In this document: piece by piece, positions 23,291 to 32,700 of the stretch
How positions within the stretch are numbered: the stretch's first letter is position 1
Layout: each line of letters opens with the position of its first letter
Origin: Clostridiaceae bacterium
Lineage (GTDB): Bacteria > Bacillota > Clostridia > Saccharofermentanales > DTU023
Direction of reading: 5' to 3'
DNA: 49,915 bases
Assembly: GCA_012799695.1 (NCBI GenBank)
Contig: JAAZKT010000018.1
Coordinates: 1-49,915 of the forward strand
Position numbers and translations under genes: made by a program
Notes under the pieces: generated by a model
Told to the model about the DNA's origin: nothing
The model's input: only the letters and a program-made list of their open reading frames with translations
Databases searched by the model: none

Positions 23291-25285
23291 GTGATCACCA
23301 TTACACATGATGTCACGTCATCGTTTTACAGATCGCCAAAAGGCGCGGTTGCAACAGGAACTCAAGTAACACTACGTCTATTACTTTCGAATTATTCGGA
23401 CAGCATCCACTCTGTGCGCCTGTTTTATGTGTATGGGCTCGAGTCCTTCAGCGAAGGTTACGTGTTGATGCGGCGAGAAAGTTGTGAGGAGATTGAAAAG
23501 CCCGCTGAAGAAAGTCGGTATCCCGACGACGCTGTCGTTTTTTCGGCGGATATTCGCATGAACGATGAGCCCGGACTTTTTTTCTACTGGTTTGAGGTCA
23601 GATTTGAGGACGGGCGGTATCGTTGGGGTTTTCCGGATAAATCGACGGAGGGGATGAAGGCGAGGACCCTCAAGTCCAGCCCGTCTTTCCGGTCAGATGG
23701 CAGTGAAGTAATTCCCGGTTTTCAGATAACGGTTCACGTCGCTGATTTTCAGACGCCGGACTGGATGAAAGGTGCTGTTCTCTACCAGATATTTCCCGAT
23801 CGATATAATCGCGGTTCACAGTTCGATGAAACGAAAGCGCTCGAAGAGATGCGTTTTCCTGAGCGAATCTGGCATAGCGACTGGAGTGAAGAAGTCGACA
23901 TTGCCGGTAAAGAGCCGGAGGGCTACGAAGCGTGCGATTTCTATGGCGGGACGTTGTCGGGCATTACGGAAAAACTCGAGAGTCTTGCGGAGATCGGCGT
24001 GACGGTCCTCTACTTGAATCCCGTGTTAAAGGCGAAATCGAATCACCGTTATGATACGGGCGATTATTTGAACGTCGATCCGCTTCTCGGATCGAATGAA
24101 GACCTCTTGGAGCTCTTCGAAAAGGCGAGAGGTCTCGGTATCCGTGTCATCATGGACGGTGTATTCAGTCATACGGGTTCCGACAGTCTGTATTTCAATC
24201 GTCATGATCGTTATGACTCAGTGGGGGCTTGGCAAGAGAAAAGGGACGGAACGCCGTCTCCTTATACGTCTTGGTTTCGCTTTGACGACGATGCGGAGAA
24301 ACGGATGCTTGAGCCGCGTATGTCGGAAAACGGCAATATGATCGCGCCATACGAATGTTGGTGGGATTTTCACTCTTTGCCGAATGTCCACGAGGACGAT
24401 CTGACGTATCGAGAGTTTATCTGCGGTCCCGATGGTGTACTCGCTCGTTGGCTCCGGGCAGGCTGTTCCGGGGTTCGGCTCGATGTCTCCGACGAGTTGC
24501 CCGATTCCTTCTTGAGATTGCTCAGACGTCGTGTGAAGGCCGAGAATCCCGATGCCTTTATCCTCGGAGAAATCTGGGAAGAGCCGACGGCGAGGATCAG
24601 TTACGGGCATTACCGCGACTTTTTGTTCGGACGCACGCACGATGCCGTCATGGGGTACGCGTTCAGAAAATACGTGATCGATTTTCTGAAGGGCAACACT
24701 AATGCGATAACTTTGCGCTACGGTTTCGAGCATCTTTGCACCGTAACACCGTTTGAGGCGTTATTCAGTCAAATGAATCTCTTAGGCAGTCACGATACGA
24801 AACGCATCATCACGAAACTCGCCGGTGCTCCGCAACCGCCAAAGAGGGAAGATCAGATACGGTTGACTTTATCGTCCGTGGAGCGTAAAAGAGGTAAAGA
24901 ACTCGTTCTCGCCGGCATGCTCCTGCAACTAGCCTTTCCGGGCGCGATGGCCGTCTATTACGGCGATGAGCTTGGTATGGAGGGATATGAAGACCCGTTT
25001 AACAGGCGTACGTATCCATGGGGTACACCTGAAGGAGATTTCACGGCACGCGTGCGACGGCTGATGAAACTTCGTGCGTCTACACCTGTCCTCCGGACCG
25101 GGCGCTTCGAGGTGCTCGAGGCGGACAGACAGACGATCGCCATGCGTCGATATTTGACGGAGAGCGGAGAAGACGCATTCGGCCGTCAAGTCCTCGGACC
25201 GAATGAAGTGGTAGTCCGCGTAACACGGACGAAGCAGGGAGCGACCGGCTCAATCGAAATCAACGGAGAGATCGTTTACTCCTAA
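23291..25285 (+). CDS. GH13 alpha-glycosidase (neopullulanase/cyclomaltodextrinase-like)
   Basis: DWMKGAVLYQIFPDRYNRG, SGVRLDVSDEL, ILGEIWEEP, LLGSHDTKR; CBM34-like N-terminus. Confidence 0.88.
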   Translation: MITITHDVTSSFYRSPKGAVATGTQVTLRLLLSNYSDSIHSVRLFYVYGLESFSEGYVLMRRESCEEIEKPAEESRYPDDAVVFSADIRMNDEPGLFFYWFEVRFEDGRYRWGFPDKSTEGMKARTLKSSPSFRSDGSEVIPGFQITVHVADFQTPDWMKGAVLYQIFPDRYNRGSQFDETKALEEMRFPERIWHSDWSEEVDIAGKEPEGYEACDFYGGTLSGITEKLESLAEIGVTVLYLNPVLKAKSNHRYDTGDYLNVDPLLGSNEDLLELFEKARGLGIRVIMDGVFSHTGSDSLYFNRHDRYDSVGAWQEKRDGTPSPYTSWFRFDDDAEKRMLEPRMSENGNMIAPYECWWDFHSLPNVHEDDLTYREFICGPDGVLARWLRAGCSGVRLDVSDELPDSFLRLLRRRVKAENPDAFILGEIWEEPTARISYGHYRDFLFGRTHDAVMGYAFRKYVIDFLKGNTNAITLRYGFEHLCTVTPFEALFSQMNLLGSHDTKRIITKLAGAPQPPKREDQIRLTLSSVERKRGKELVLAGMLLQLAFPGAMAVYYGDELGMEGYEDPFNRRTYPWGTPEGDFTARVRRLMKLRASTPVLRTGRFEVLEADRQTIAMRRYLTESGEDAFGRQVLGPNEVVVRVTRTKQGATGSIEINGEIVYS

Positions 25286-25297
25286 GCGATCTCTCCG
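25264..25297. terminator. Bidirectional terminator-like hairpin between convergent genes
   Basis: Perfect 11-bp CGGAGAGATCG/CGATCTCTCCG; loop contains the GH13 stop codon. Confidence 0.65.
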
Positions 25298-25310
25298 CTG
25301 AAGTTATTAT

Positions 25311-26549
25311 TTAAACGCGGATTTTCTTCAGTCTCGCGAAGCGCGGAAGCCCGTTTTCATGTTTCTGATGCGGTTCCCCATCAATGAGCGGCAGGGCGTA
25401 ATCGATAAAGTCCTGCGTAACGTAGTTGCCGGCTTCGTTAATCCATTCACGAGGGACAACCTTCTCTTTGTTTGCCGTTTCCGCGAGAGGGACGTGTATG
25501 ATCTCGCATCGATACGGCTCGCCTTCCGCACGCTTAAATCCGATCATCACGCCGCTCACACCGTCCAATGCTGCTTTGACGCCTGAACGACCGGCGAGAA
25601 GGGCTTCTTCGATGTCGCGACCGGAAGCGGCGTGTGCCGCGCAGCGCTGTAGCAGTGAAAATTCGATACCGCGAACCTTGAGTCCGAGTTCATCCGCAAT
25701 TTCATCGGCAAGCATTGACGCGACGCCGCCCAACTGTTTGTGTCCGAATGAGTCTGTCGCGCGACTTGAAAGTTGCTCTGCGACGAGAGTGCCGTCTGCC
25801 GTCATGATGCCTTCAGAAACGCTGATCATGACCACGTTCTTCTTCTTTAACACTTGGCGAGCATCTTCATGCATTTGATCGAAATCGAAAGGAACTTCGG
25901 GTAAATAGATGAGATCCGGTCCGTGCCCGATCACGCCTGCAAGTGCGGAAGCTCCCGCGAGCCAACCTGCGTGACGCCCCATGCATTCAAAGACGATCGC
26001 CATCGGTGTGCTGTACGAGTGAGCGTCTTGCCAGACTTCCGAGATCGCCGTTGCGAGGTAACGTGCGGACGATCCGAATCCGGGACAGTGGTCCGTTCCG
26101 AACAAGTCGTTATCAATCGTCTTAGGGATACCGATGACGCGGCACTCGTATTCCTGAGCTTTGAGATAGCGCTCAACTTTCATGCATGTATCCATCGAAT
26201 CATTGCCGCCGTTGTAAAAGAAATAGCGGATGTTTCGTTTTGCCAGTACTTCGTGTATCCGTCGCAGATCCGTGTCGTCGACTTCGGGGGAGGCGATTTT
26301 ATAGCGGCATGTTCCGAGGATTGATGAGGGTGTTCCTGTCAAGTATTCGAGTTCTTTCCGGTCTTCCTTACCGATGTCATACAGTTCATCGCGGAGAACG
26401 CCTTCGATGCCGTGGCGCATCCCGTACACATTTTGAATGAGTTCGGGATGATCTAATGCCTCGAGAAAGACGCCTGCAGCGCTCGAGTTGATGACGGAGG
26501 TCGGTCCTCCGGACTGACCGAATACGAGATTTCCGATGAGTTTTGTCAT
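25311..26549 (-). CDS. 6-phosphofructokinase, probably PPi-dependent type
   Basis: NGGNDSMDTCMKVERY, GIPKTIDNDLFGTDHCPGFGSSAR, ECMGRHAGWLAG. Confidence 0.88.
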   Translation of the reverse strand: MTKLIGNLVFGQSGGPTSVINSSAAGVFLEALDHPELIQNVYGMRHGIEGVLRDELYDIGKEDRKELEYLTGTPSSILGTCRYKIASPEVDDTDLRRIHEVLAKRNIRYFFYNGGNDSMDTCMKVERYLKAQEYECRVIGIPKTIDNDLFGTDHCPGFGSSARYLATAISEVWQDAHSYSTPMAIVFECMGRHAGWLAGASALAGVIGHGPDLIYLPEVPFDFDQMHEDARQVLKKKNVVMISVSEGIMTADGTLVAEQLSSRATDSFGHKQLGGVASMLADEIADELGLKVRGIEFSLLQRCAAHAASGRDIEEALLAGRSGVKAALDGVSGVMIGFKRAEGEPYRCEIIHVPLAETANKEKVVPREWINEAGNYVTQDFIDYALPLIDGEPHQKHENGLPRFARLKKIRV

Positions 26550-26649
26550 GTAAAAGCAACTCCTTTACTTGTTATGTTCGATGTTTATTGTATATTAATG
26601 GGCGGTATCGATTAATGTTTCGCGGATATCGCTCGCATCACTTATTATG

Positions 26650-28383
26650 TCAGAGTTCGATTGATTGGAACAGGTCGCGTGTCGTCTTCTTGACAAGGAA
26701 AGTCATCAGAAAAGCAACGACGACATAGAAGGCGATAACGACGATCGCGACGACGAGATCGTTCTGTGACGTGAGTTTGCGCACGAGAAAAGCGAGCCCG
26801 ATGGAGACGCCGATATAGGCGAAATCGCCGAGCGAAGATACGAGTCCGGCGCGCGTGTTTTTGACGGCCTCGAGCTCATTGTTCCATGCGAGCGACGGCT
26901 CTTTCATGTCGACCAAAAATCCCAGCAATTGCATGGAATACGAATTGACAATGGCAATGACAAAAACGATCAGCGCAAGACTTAGGGGCATGTCAAGGAA
27001 AAAAGCGAGGGCCATCGTAATAATGATCCAGATGGCGGTCATCAGTAAGATACCGGGCGTTAACCATGCGAGAACTTGCGTGCGTATCGGAACGGGAATC
27101 CTTTTTGAGATGTTAAACGCCGCTCCCTGTCTCGAAATCGCCGAAGCCGAGATAAGCGCCGTTCCGCTAAAAAACGTCGCAATGCCTCCTACGATTAAGG
27201 CGATGATCCAGATGGAATGTCTCCAATCGCCCGTCATGATCCAGAAACGCAGATACTCGATCGTGTTCATCCCCATCTCCGAAGTGCCGGGAGACTCTAA
27301 AAAACCGATGGCGAACCCCACAGCCATAATCACTGGAAATATCAGTACGAAAAAAATCGTCTGCGTGAAAAATGCCGGCGTGCGGAGGAGCAAAATCCAT
27401 TCTTTACTTACGATCGCGCGATAGGCGCTTCGAGGCGTGAGTTTCCGCGCCGCCTCTTTCGCAGTAAGCTGTTTGGCGCTTTGACCGCCTTTTGTGCCGA
27501 GAACGCCGCGGATATAGATTTTGTCGGCGATTGCGAGCAGTAGCCACACAGAAACGACGTTCAATACACAGGCAACGAGACTATGGAGAAGAGTGCTCCA
27601 ACGATCGGCATTGATGAGCATGGCGGCACTGAAAGCCGACGTCGGTAAAAATTTGACGAGTCTGTTCAGGAGCGCTCCTGTCGCAGGATCCGAAAAAATG
27701 CCGCCTGTTTCAAAGATCCCGTCATTTGTTTGCATATTGGCAAGGAGAGAGAAGGAGACGATAAGAAGAATCATCACGATCGATGTGATCAACTGAAATC
27801 TGTCTTTGTTTCGCGCCAATTTCGTGTAGCGCATCATGACGAGAACGAGGATCATGGTGAGGGCGAAAGGCGCGACAGTGACGTACAGCATGAAAGGAAT
27901 CGACTGAACGTAGTATCCCCAAGGTCGGTGCGACACGATGCCATGCGCGATGAGCGACGGATAACATAATAGAGTCGTAAGCAGGAAGATGGGAACAAAT
28001 GTCTGCGTCAGTTTGGCGGCGGTAATCGTCGAAGGTTTGACGGGAAGCACGAGGAGTGATTCGAGGCTGCTCTCGTGGTAAAGAATCGGGATCGCCTGCA
28101 AGACGCCGATGACGAGGGTAAAAATGGGCGCCGCCATCGCGATTATTCTGATAAACAAGTCTTCCGCGCCAACGACCATCAGTGCTTTTGTCAGGCCGAT
28201 GCCAATCATGACCGAATAGAAAGAGAACATGACGATAATAAATGTGAAGAGAAGCACTGTCGAGGCTCTAGAACGCGGCTTATCTTTGTTTTTCTTTCTT
28301 GAAGAAATCGATCCCATGCCTCGCGATGTATTCGCAAGCATCTCTGACCAAAGAGGGCGCATGAGTATAAGAAAATGTTTCAT
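26650..28383 (-). CDS. ABC-2 type transporter permease
   Basis: Multiple hydrophobic TM stretches; adjacent ABC ATPase on the same strand. Confidence 0.8.
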   Translation of the reverse strand: MKHFLILMRPLWSEMLANTSRGMGSISSRKKNKDKPRSRASTVLLFTFIIVMFSFYSVMIGIGLTKALMVVGAEDLFIRIIAMAAPIFTLVIGVLQAIPILYHESSLESLLVLPVKPSTITAAKLTQTFVPIFLLTTLLCYPSLIAHGIVSHRPWGYYVQSIPFMLYVTVAPFALTMILVLVMMRYTKLARNKDRFQLITSIVMILLIVSFSLLANMQTNDGIFETGGIFSDPATGALLNRLVKFLPTSAFSAAMLINADRWSTLLHSLVACVLNVVSVWLLLAIADKIYIRGVLGTKGGQSAKQLTAKEAARKLTPRSAYRAIVSKEWILLLRTPAFFTQTIFFVLIFPVIMAVGFAIGFLESPGTSEMGMNTIEYLRFWIMTGDWRHSIWIIALIVGGIATFFSGTALISASAISRQGAAFNISKRIPVPIRTQVLAWLTPGILLMTAIWIIITMALAFFLDMPLSLALIVFVIAIVNSYSMQLLGFLVDMKEPSLAWNNELEAVKNTRAGLVSSLGDFAYIGVSIGLAFLVRKLTSQNDLVVAIVVIAFYVVVAFLMTFLVKKTTRDLFQSIEL

Positions 28384-28406
28384 GGTTTCACCGATCCATT
28401 CACAAG

Positions 28407-29165
28407 CTACTCGATGAATGAAGCGCCATGCGCTGCGTTCTCGGTATCGCTCACAAGGCGCAAGAACAGCGATTCGAGAGACGAATCGTCTTGATAGTGA
28501 GCTCTCAGTTCATTCACCGTTCCGACAAAGATGAGTTTGCCCTCGTCGATGATCCCCAGTCGGTCGCACACTTTCTCGGCGACATCCAAGATGTGCGTTG
28601 AGAAGAGTACCGTTTTGCCTGCGTCGGCATATTCGCGCATCATTGTCTTGAGTGTGAAAGAAGAGGCGGGATCGAGACCTGTCATCGGCTCATCCAGTAT
28701 CCATGCATCGGGATCGTGAAGCAGCGCGCCGACGAGGATGAGCTTTTGTTGCATGCCGTGCGAAAATGTTTTGATCTGTTGATTGAGAACATCGGCGATG
28801 CCGAACTTCTTCGACAACTCATCAACGCGCGCCTTTCGAACGTCGCCGTCCACGCCATAAACATCTCCGATAAATCGCAAGTATTCGATCGCCTTGAGGC
28901 GTGTGAAAACTTCGGGGTTGTCGGGAACGAAAGCAAATCGACGTTTCGCTTCAATGGCGTCCTTTTCGATGTCGAAACCATCGATTGCGATAGAACCCGT
29001 GTCAGGTGACAGGAGTCCCGTGATAAGCTTCAACGCCGTCGTCTTTCCGGCACCGTTCGGTCCGAGAAACCCAAAAATCTCACCGCCATGTATATTGAGT
29101 GTCACGTTGTCGACGGCGTTCTTTTTTCCGTCGTAACTTTTGCTAACATTTTTGAGCTCGATCAT
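28407..29165 (-). CDS. ABC transporter ATP-binding protein
   Basis: Walker A GPNGAGKTTALK, signature FSHGMQQKL, Walker B AWILDEPMTGLDP, H-loop STHILD. Confidence 0.93.
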   Translation of the reverse strand: MIELKNVSKSYDGKKNAVDNVTLNIHGGEIFGFLGPNGAGKTTALKLITGLLSPDTGSIAIDGFDIEKDAIEAKRRFAFVPDNPEVFTRLKAIEYLRFIGDVYGVDGDVRKARVDELSKKFGIADVLNQQIKTFSHGMQQKLILVGALLHDPDAWILDEPMTGLDPASSFTLKTMMREYADAGKTVLFSTHILDVAEKVCDRLGIIDEGKLIFVGTVNELRAHYQDDSSLESLFLRLVSDTENAAHGASFIE

Positions 29166-29320
29166 GTAACGTTTACCTCATATGTTTTGAAACTGTCATC
29201 TCAGATTATTTAACAAATCCAGTATAACGAAGTTAATTGTCTCAGGCCTATCGTCAGTATGACGAAATAATTATTATATGGTAAGTTATTTTTAAATCGC
29301 ATAACGCTCGATGCGAAATG

Positions 29321-29349
29321 TTGACAAGGCAAATCGCATTTGACATAAT
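29321..29349 (+). promoter_or_regulatory. sigma-A promoter for tRNA-Leu
   Basis: TTGACA-N17-CATAAT, about 32 nt before the tRNA 5' end. Confidence 0.75.
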
Positions 29350-29380
29350 GTCTTGGCCGGCCTTTCGCCGGAACCGACAC

Positions 29381-29463
29381 GCGGCCATGGCGGAATTGGC
29401 ATACGCGCACGTTTGAGGGGCGTGTGGGAGACCGTACGAGTTCGAGTCTCGTTGGCCGCACCA
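29381..29463 (+). tRNA. tRNA-Leu(GAG)
   Basis: Acceptor GCGGCCA/TGGCCGC, anticodon loop TTGAGGG (GAG), T-arm ACGAG-TTCGAGT-CTCGT, encoded CCA. Confidence 0.93.
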
Positions 29464-29470
29464 GATAGCG

Positions 29471-29514
29471 ATAATCCGAACCTATTCTTTGCAATGATTG
29501 AAGGTTCGGATTAT
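29471..29514 (+). terminator. Perfect 12-bp inverted repeat just 3' of tRNA-Leu, possible terminator
   Basis: ATAATCCGAACC-20 nt-GGTTCGGATTAT; no clean U tract. Confidence 0.5.
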
Positions 29515-29679
29515 TTATATGCTTCGATGGATACGAAAATTCACATAATAGAAATTGACCTTCATACTATAAAACTGAAACATTGAAAGACAAAGGATAC
29601 TTTTTAAGCAACAAATACTAAACCGGAGATATAATTTCAAAAAAAAGCAAGTCTAATCCTTACGATCTGTCGAAAAGAG

Positions 29680-29709
29680 TTGACATCGGATGTCGAATTG
29701 TACGACAAT
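29680..29709 (+). promoter_or_regulatory. Candidate promoter and operator of the NRPS operon
   Basis: TTGACA-N18-GACAAT overlapped by dyads GACATC-G-GATGTC and TGTCG-N7-CGACA. Confidence 0.5.
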
Positions 29710-29772
29710 ATGGTTCAATGTGTTATTCATTTTATAGAATTATAATTGATTTCTTCGAAGGGGGCGAGCGCA

Positions 29773-32700
29773 ATGGGAAGCAAGCGGCAGCACGAACTTT
29801 ATGAGCTGTCCTTTGCCCAGGATAATGTTTTGGCGCTTGAAAAAGCCTGTCCCGGCTCTTCGATAAATAATGTTTGCCTCTTGATCCGAATCAACGGTAG
29901 CTTTAACGCCTCTTTACTCTCTACATGCCTCAATAAATTGCTGCAACGAGACGATACTTTGCGACTGCAAGTAACGGAGCTATCTGGCAAAACCATGCAA
30001 TATGTCAGAGAATACACGCCGCAGGAGTTTCTCTACTATGATTTTACCTTGCCCGGTAGCGAAAGCGTCGACCGCTGGGCAGAATCCTGTGCCGTTATAC
30101 CGATTTGGCGTCCTGAGGCACCCTTATACGAATTTAATTTATTCAAATCCGGCGAAAATACCGGCGGACTTTTGCTTAAATTCAGCCATTTTATCACCGA
30201 CGGTTACTCTTTAATCGACATCGTAAACTATATATATGAGACCTATACCAGACTGTTGGCTAATGAAAAGCCATTGGGTGAAACAACGCGATCTTCATAT
30301 ATAGAACACATCAATGCGGAAAAAGAATATAAAGCCTCTCCTGACTTTCAGGAGGATTTAATATACTGGCGAGAGCTATTGGCCGACTGTCCGGGGACGT
30401 TGCTTTTTGGCCATCTGCGACATCCGGTTGCCGCTTATACAGGTAATCGCAAATCTTTTCGGCTTTCGCGCCTTTTAAGTAACCGGATAAAGTCTTATTG
30501 CCTAAATAATCGAGTTGCACCCTTTAGCCTTTATTATATGGCTTTGAATGCTTGCCTATGCCGGATGTCCGGTGCGGAATCTATGAATATTGGCGTTCCT
30601 GTGCTGAACCGATCGAATTTCACGGACAAGCAAACCGGCGGGATGTTTGTCAGCACCTTACCTTTTATTCAGGCTTTCGACGATAGCCTCTCCTTGAACG
30701 AATATAACGAGGTGGTGGGCGAAGCCTGGTATAATCTACTGCGACATAGCCGCTTTCCTTTCAGCGAGATAAACGCGCTCTATAAGAATGTACAGCCAAC
30801 GGGTGGGCGTTTATTCGACGCGGTTTTGTCTTTTCAAGATTGCGAGGTTTTTTCTCATTCAAATAACATGACCTCTTTCAGCGGCAAATGGCTTTATGCC
30901 GGGCAACAGGCCGAGCAATTGATTATTCATCTCAACCGTTTAAATGACAATTTTTTTGTCGACTATGATTATTTAATTCAATTTTATACTGAAGATACTA
31001 TAGCCCGCCTGCATAAGTATGTGACGCGCTTGCTTTCGCAGATGCTGAACGATCCCGATTGTCCTGTATGGCGCTTTCAGATGGTTAATGAGGATGAAAG
31101 AGAAACGCTGCTTTATACGAATAATAAGCCAAAAATTGAGCGCGACCTTGAAACAGTTCCGGAGAAATTTTTAGCTGAGAGTGAATTACATCCGGAACGC
31201 TGCGCCTTGATCTTTCAAGGGACGCGAATGACTTACTCATCCCTGCAACGCTATGCTACCTCGTTTACTAATGCTATCTATGCAACCGGCAAAGAAAACC
31301 CCACGGTAGCTATCTGCTTGCCGCGCGGGTTTGCTCTGATTGCCTCCATGTTGGGTATTGCCGGCTCAGGAGGTGTCTGGGTTGTCGTCCCGCCTGATTT
31401 ACCGCAGATCAGGATCGAAGAGATTCTCGCAGAAAGCGAGGCAGAGATAGTTATTACAAATTGCGCTTACCTTAGCATGTTTGAAAACTTGCCTCAGTTG
31501 TGCTTGTTGAGCGAAAGTGTTAGTACCGAGGGTGAATGGTGCGAAATCACCGCCCAAACAACTGCTCCCGCATATATGATCAGTACTTCAGGTAGTACCG
31601 GTCGACCGAAATGCGCTGTGGTACCGCATAAGGCTATCGTTAATTTTGCCTATGCCATGAAGCCTTACTATCCGCGTGGCGGGATTTTATCTATTTGCAA
31701 TACCGGCTTTGACGCTTTTTTATTAGAGACTATTGCCGCCCTGCTTTGCGGCAGGACTGTGATTATCGCAACGGAGACGGAATGTAACAACCCTGAGGCT
31801 TTAGCCGGGCTGATTCGCAATTATGGCGTCAGCTTCTTGGCAACGACTCCTTCTAGGCTGAATGCTTTATTACGGAATGAATCTTTTGCTAATGCTATTA
31901 GCAATTTCGAAAGCATCGTTTGCGGTGGCGAACCTTTGTCCGGTGAGCTGGTCCAGAAAGTCAAAAATCTTACACGCGCTCGTATCTACAATCAATACGG
32001 TCCTTCTGAAACTGCTATTGGCGTAAGCATCAAAGAAGTCAATAATTCTGAAGAAATCACTATAGGCAAAGCGATGCAAAATTGCCGCTTATATATTCTG
32101 GACACCCATAATTTGCCCGTCCCGGTAGGCGGCGTCGGTGAACTTTGGATTGGCGGTGATTGTGTTGGCTTGGGCTATCAGGGGCAGGATGAGCTGACTG
32201 CATGCTCTTTTGCCGAAAGTCCTTTTGAAATCGGCGAACGCATATATCGTAGTGGCGATAAGGCTTATATTACCGAATCGGGCGAAATAGCGCTGGTCGG
32301 ACGGCTGGATGATCAAGTGAAGCTGCATGGCTTGCGTATAGACTTGAACGAGATCAGCGCCCGCTTAGCTTCCTATCCCGGTATCAACTCCGCCGCCGTA
32401 AAACTGATCGAAGGTGAAAGCAGTTGGGTGGCCGCTTATTATACCGCTGAACAGGCTATAAACGAAGAAGACCTCTTGGCCTATTTGGCCGCCCGTTTAC
32501 CGCTTTATATGTTGCCGGCTGCTTTGCAACAATTAGCGACCTTGCCTTTGAATGCTAATGGCAAAATCGATCTTAAAGCTCTGCCTATACCGGAGATAAC
32601 GAAGAAATATGCCGGCTTAGCAGGTATTAATGCTGAACCGGTGCTGGCAATCTTTCGCCACGTTTTGCAAAAAGACGATTTGCAGGCGGAGGATGACTTC

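Noticed and set aside
26650-29165. ABC exporter as part of the NRPS cluster
   Set aside because: Opposite strand, separated by tRNA-Leu, and backbone-like composition
29353-29586. 77-aa ORF spanning tRNA-Leu
   Set aside because: Overlaps a clear tRNA and hairpin; not coding
29746-29772. TTG start of the NRPS at 29746
   Set aside because: ATG 29773 has a proper AAGGGGG-type RBS
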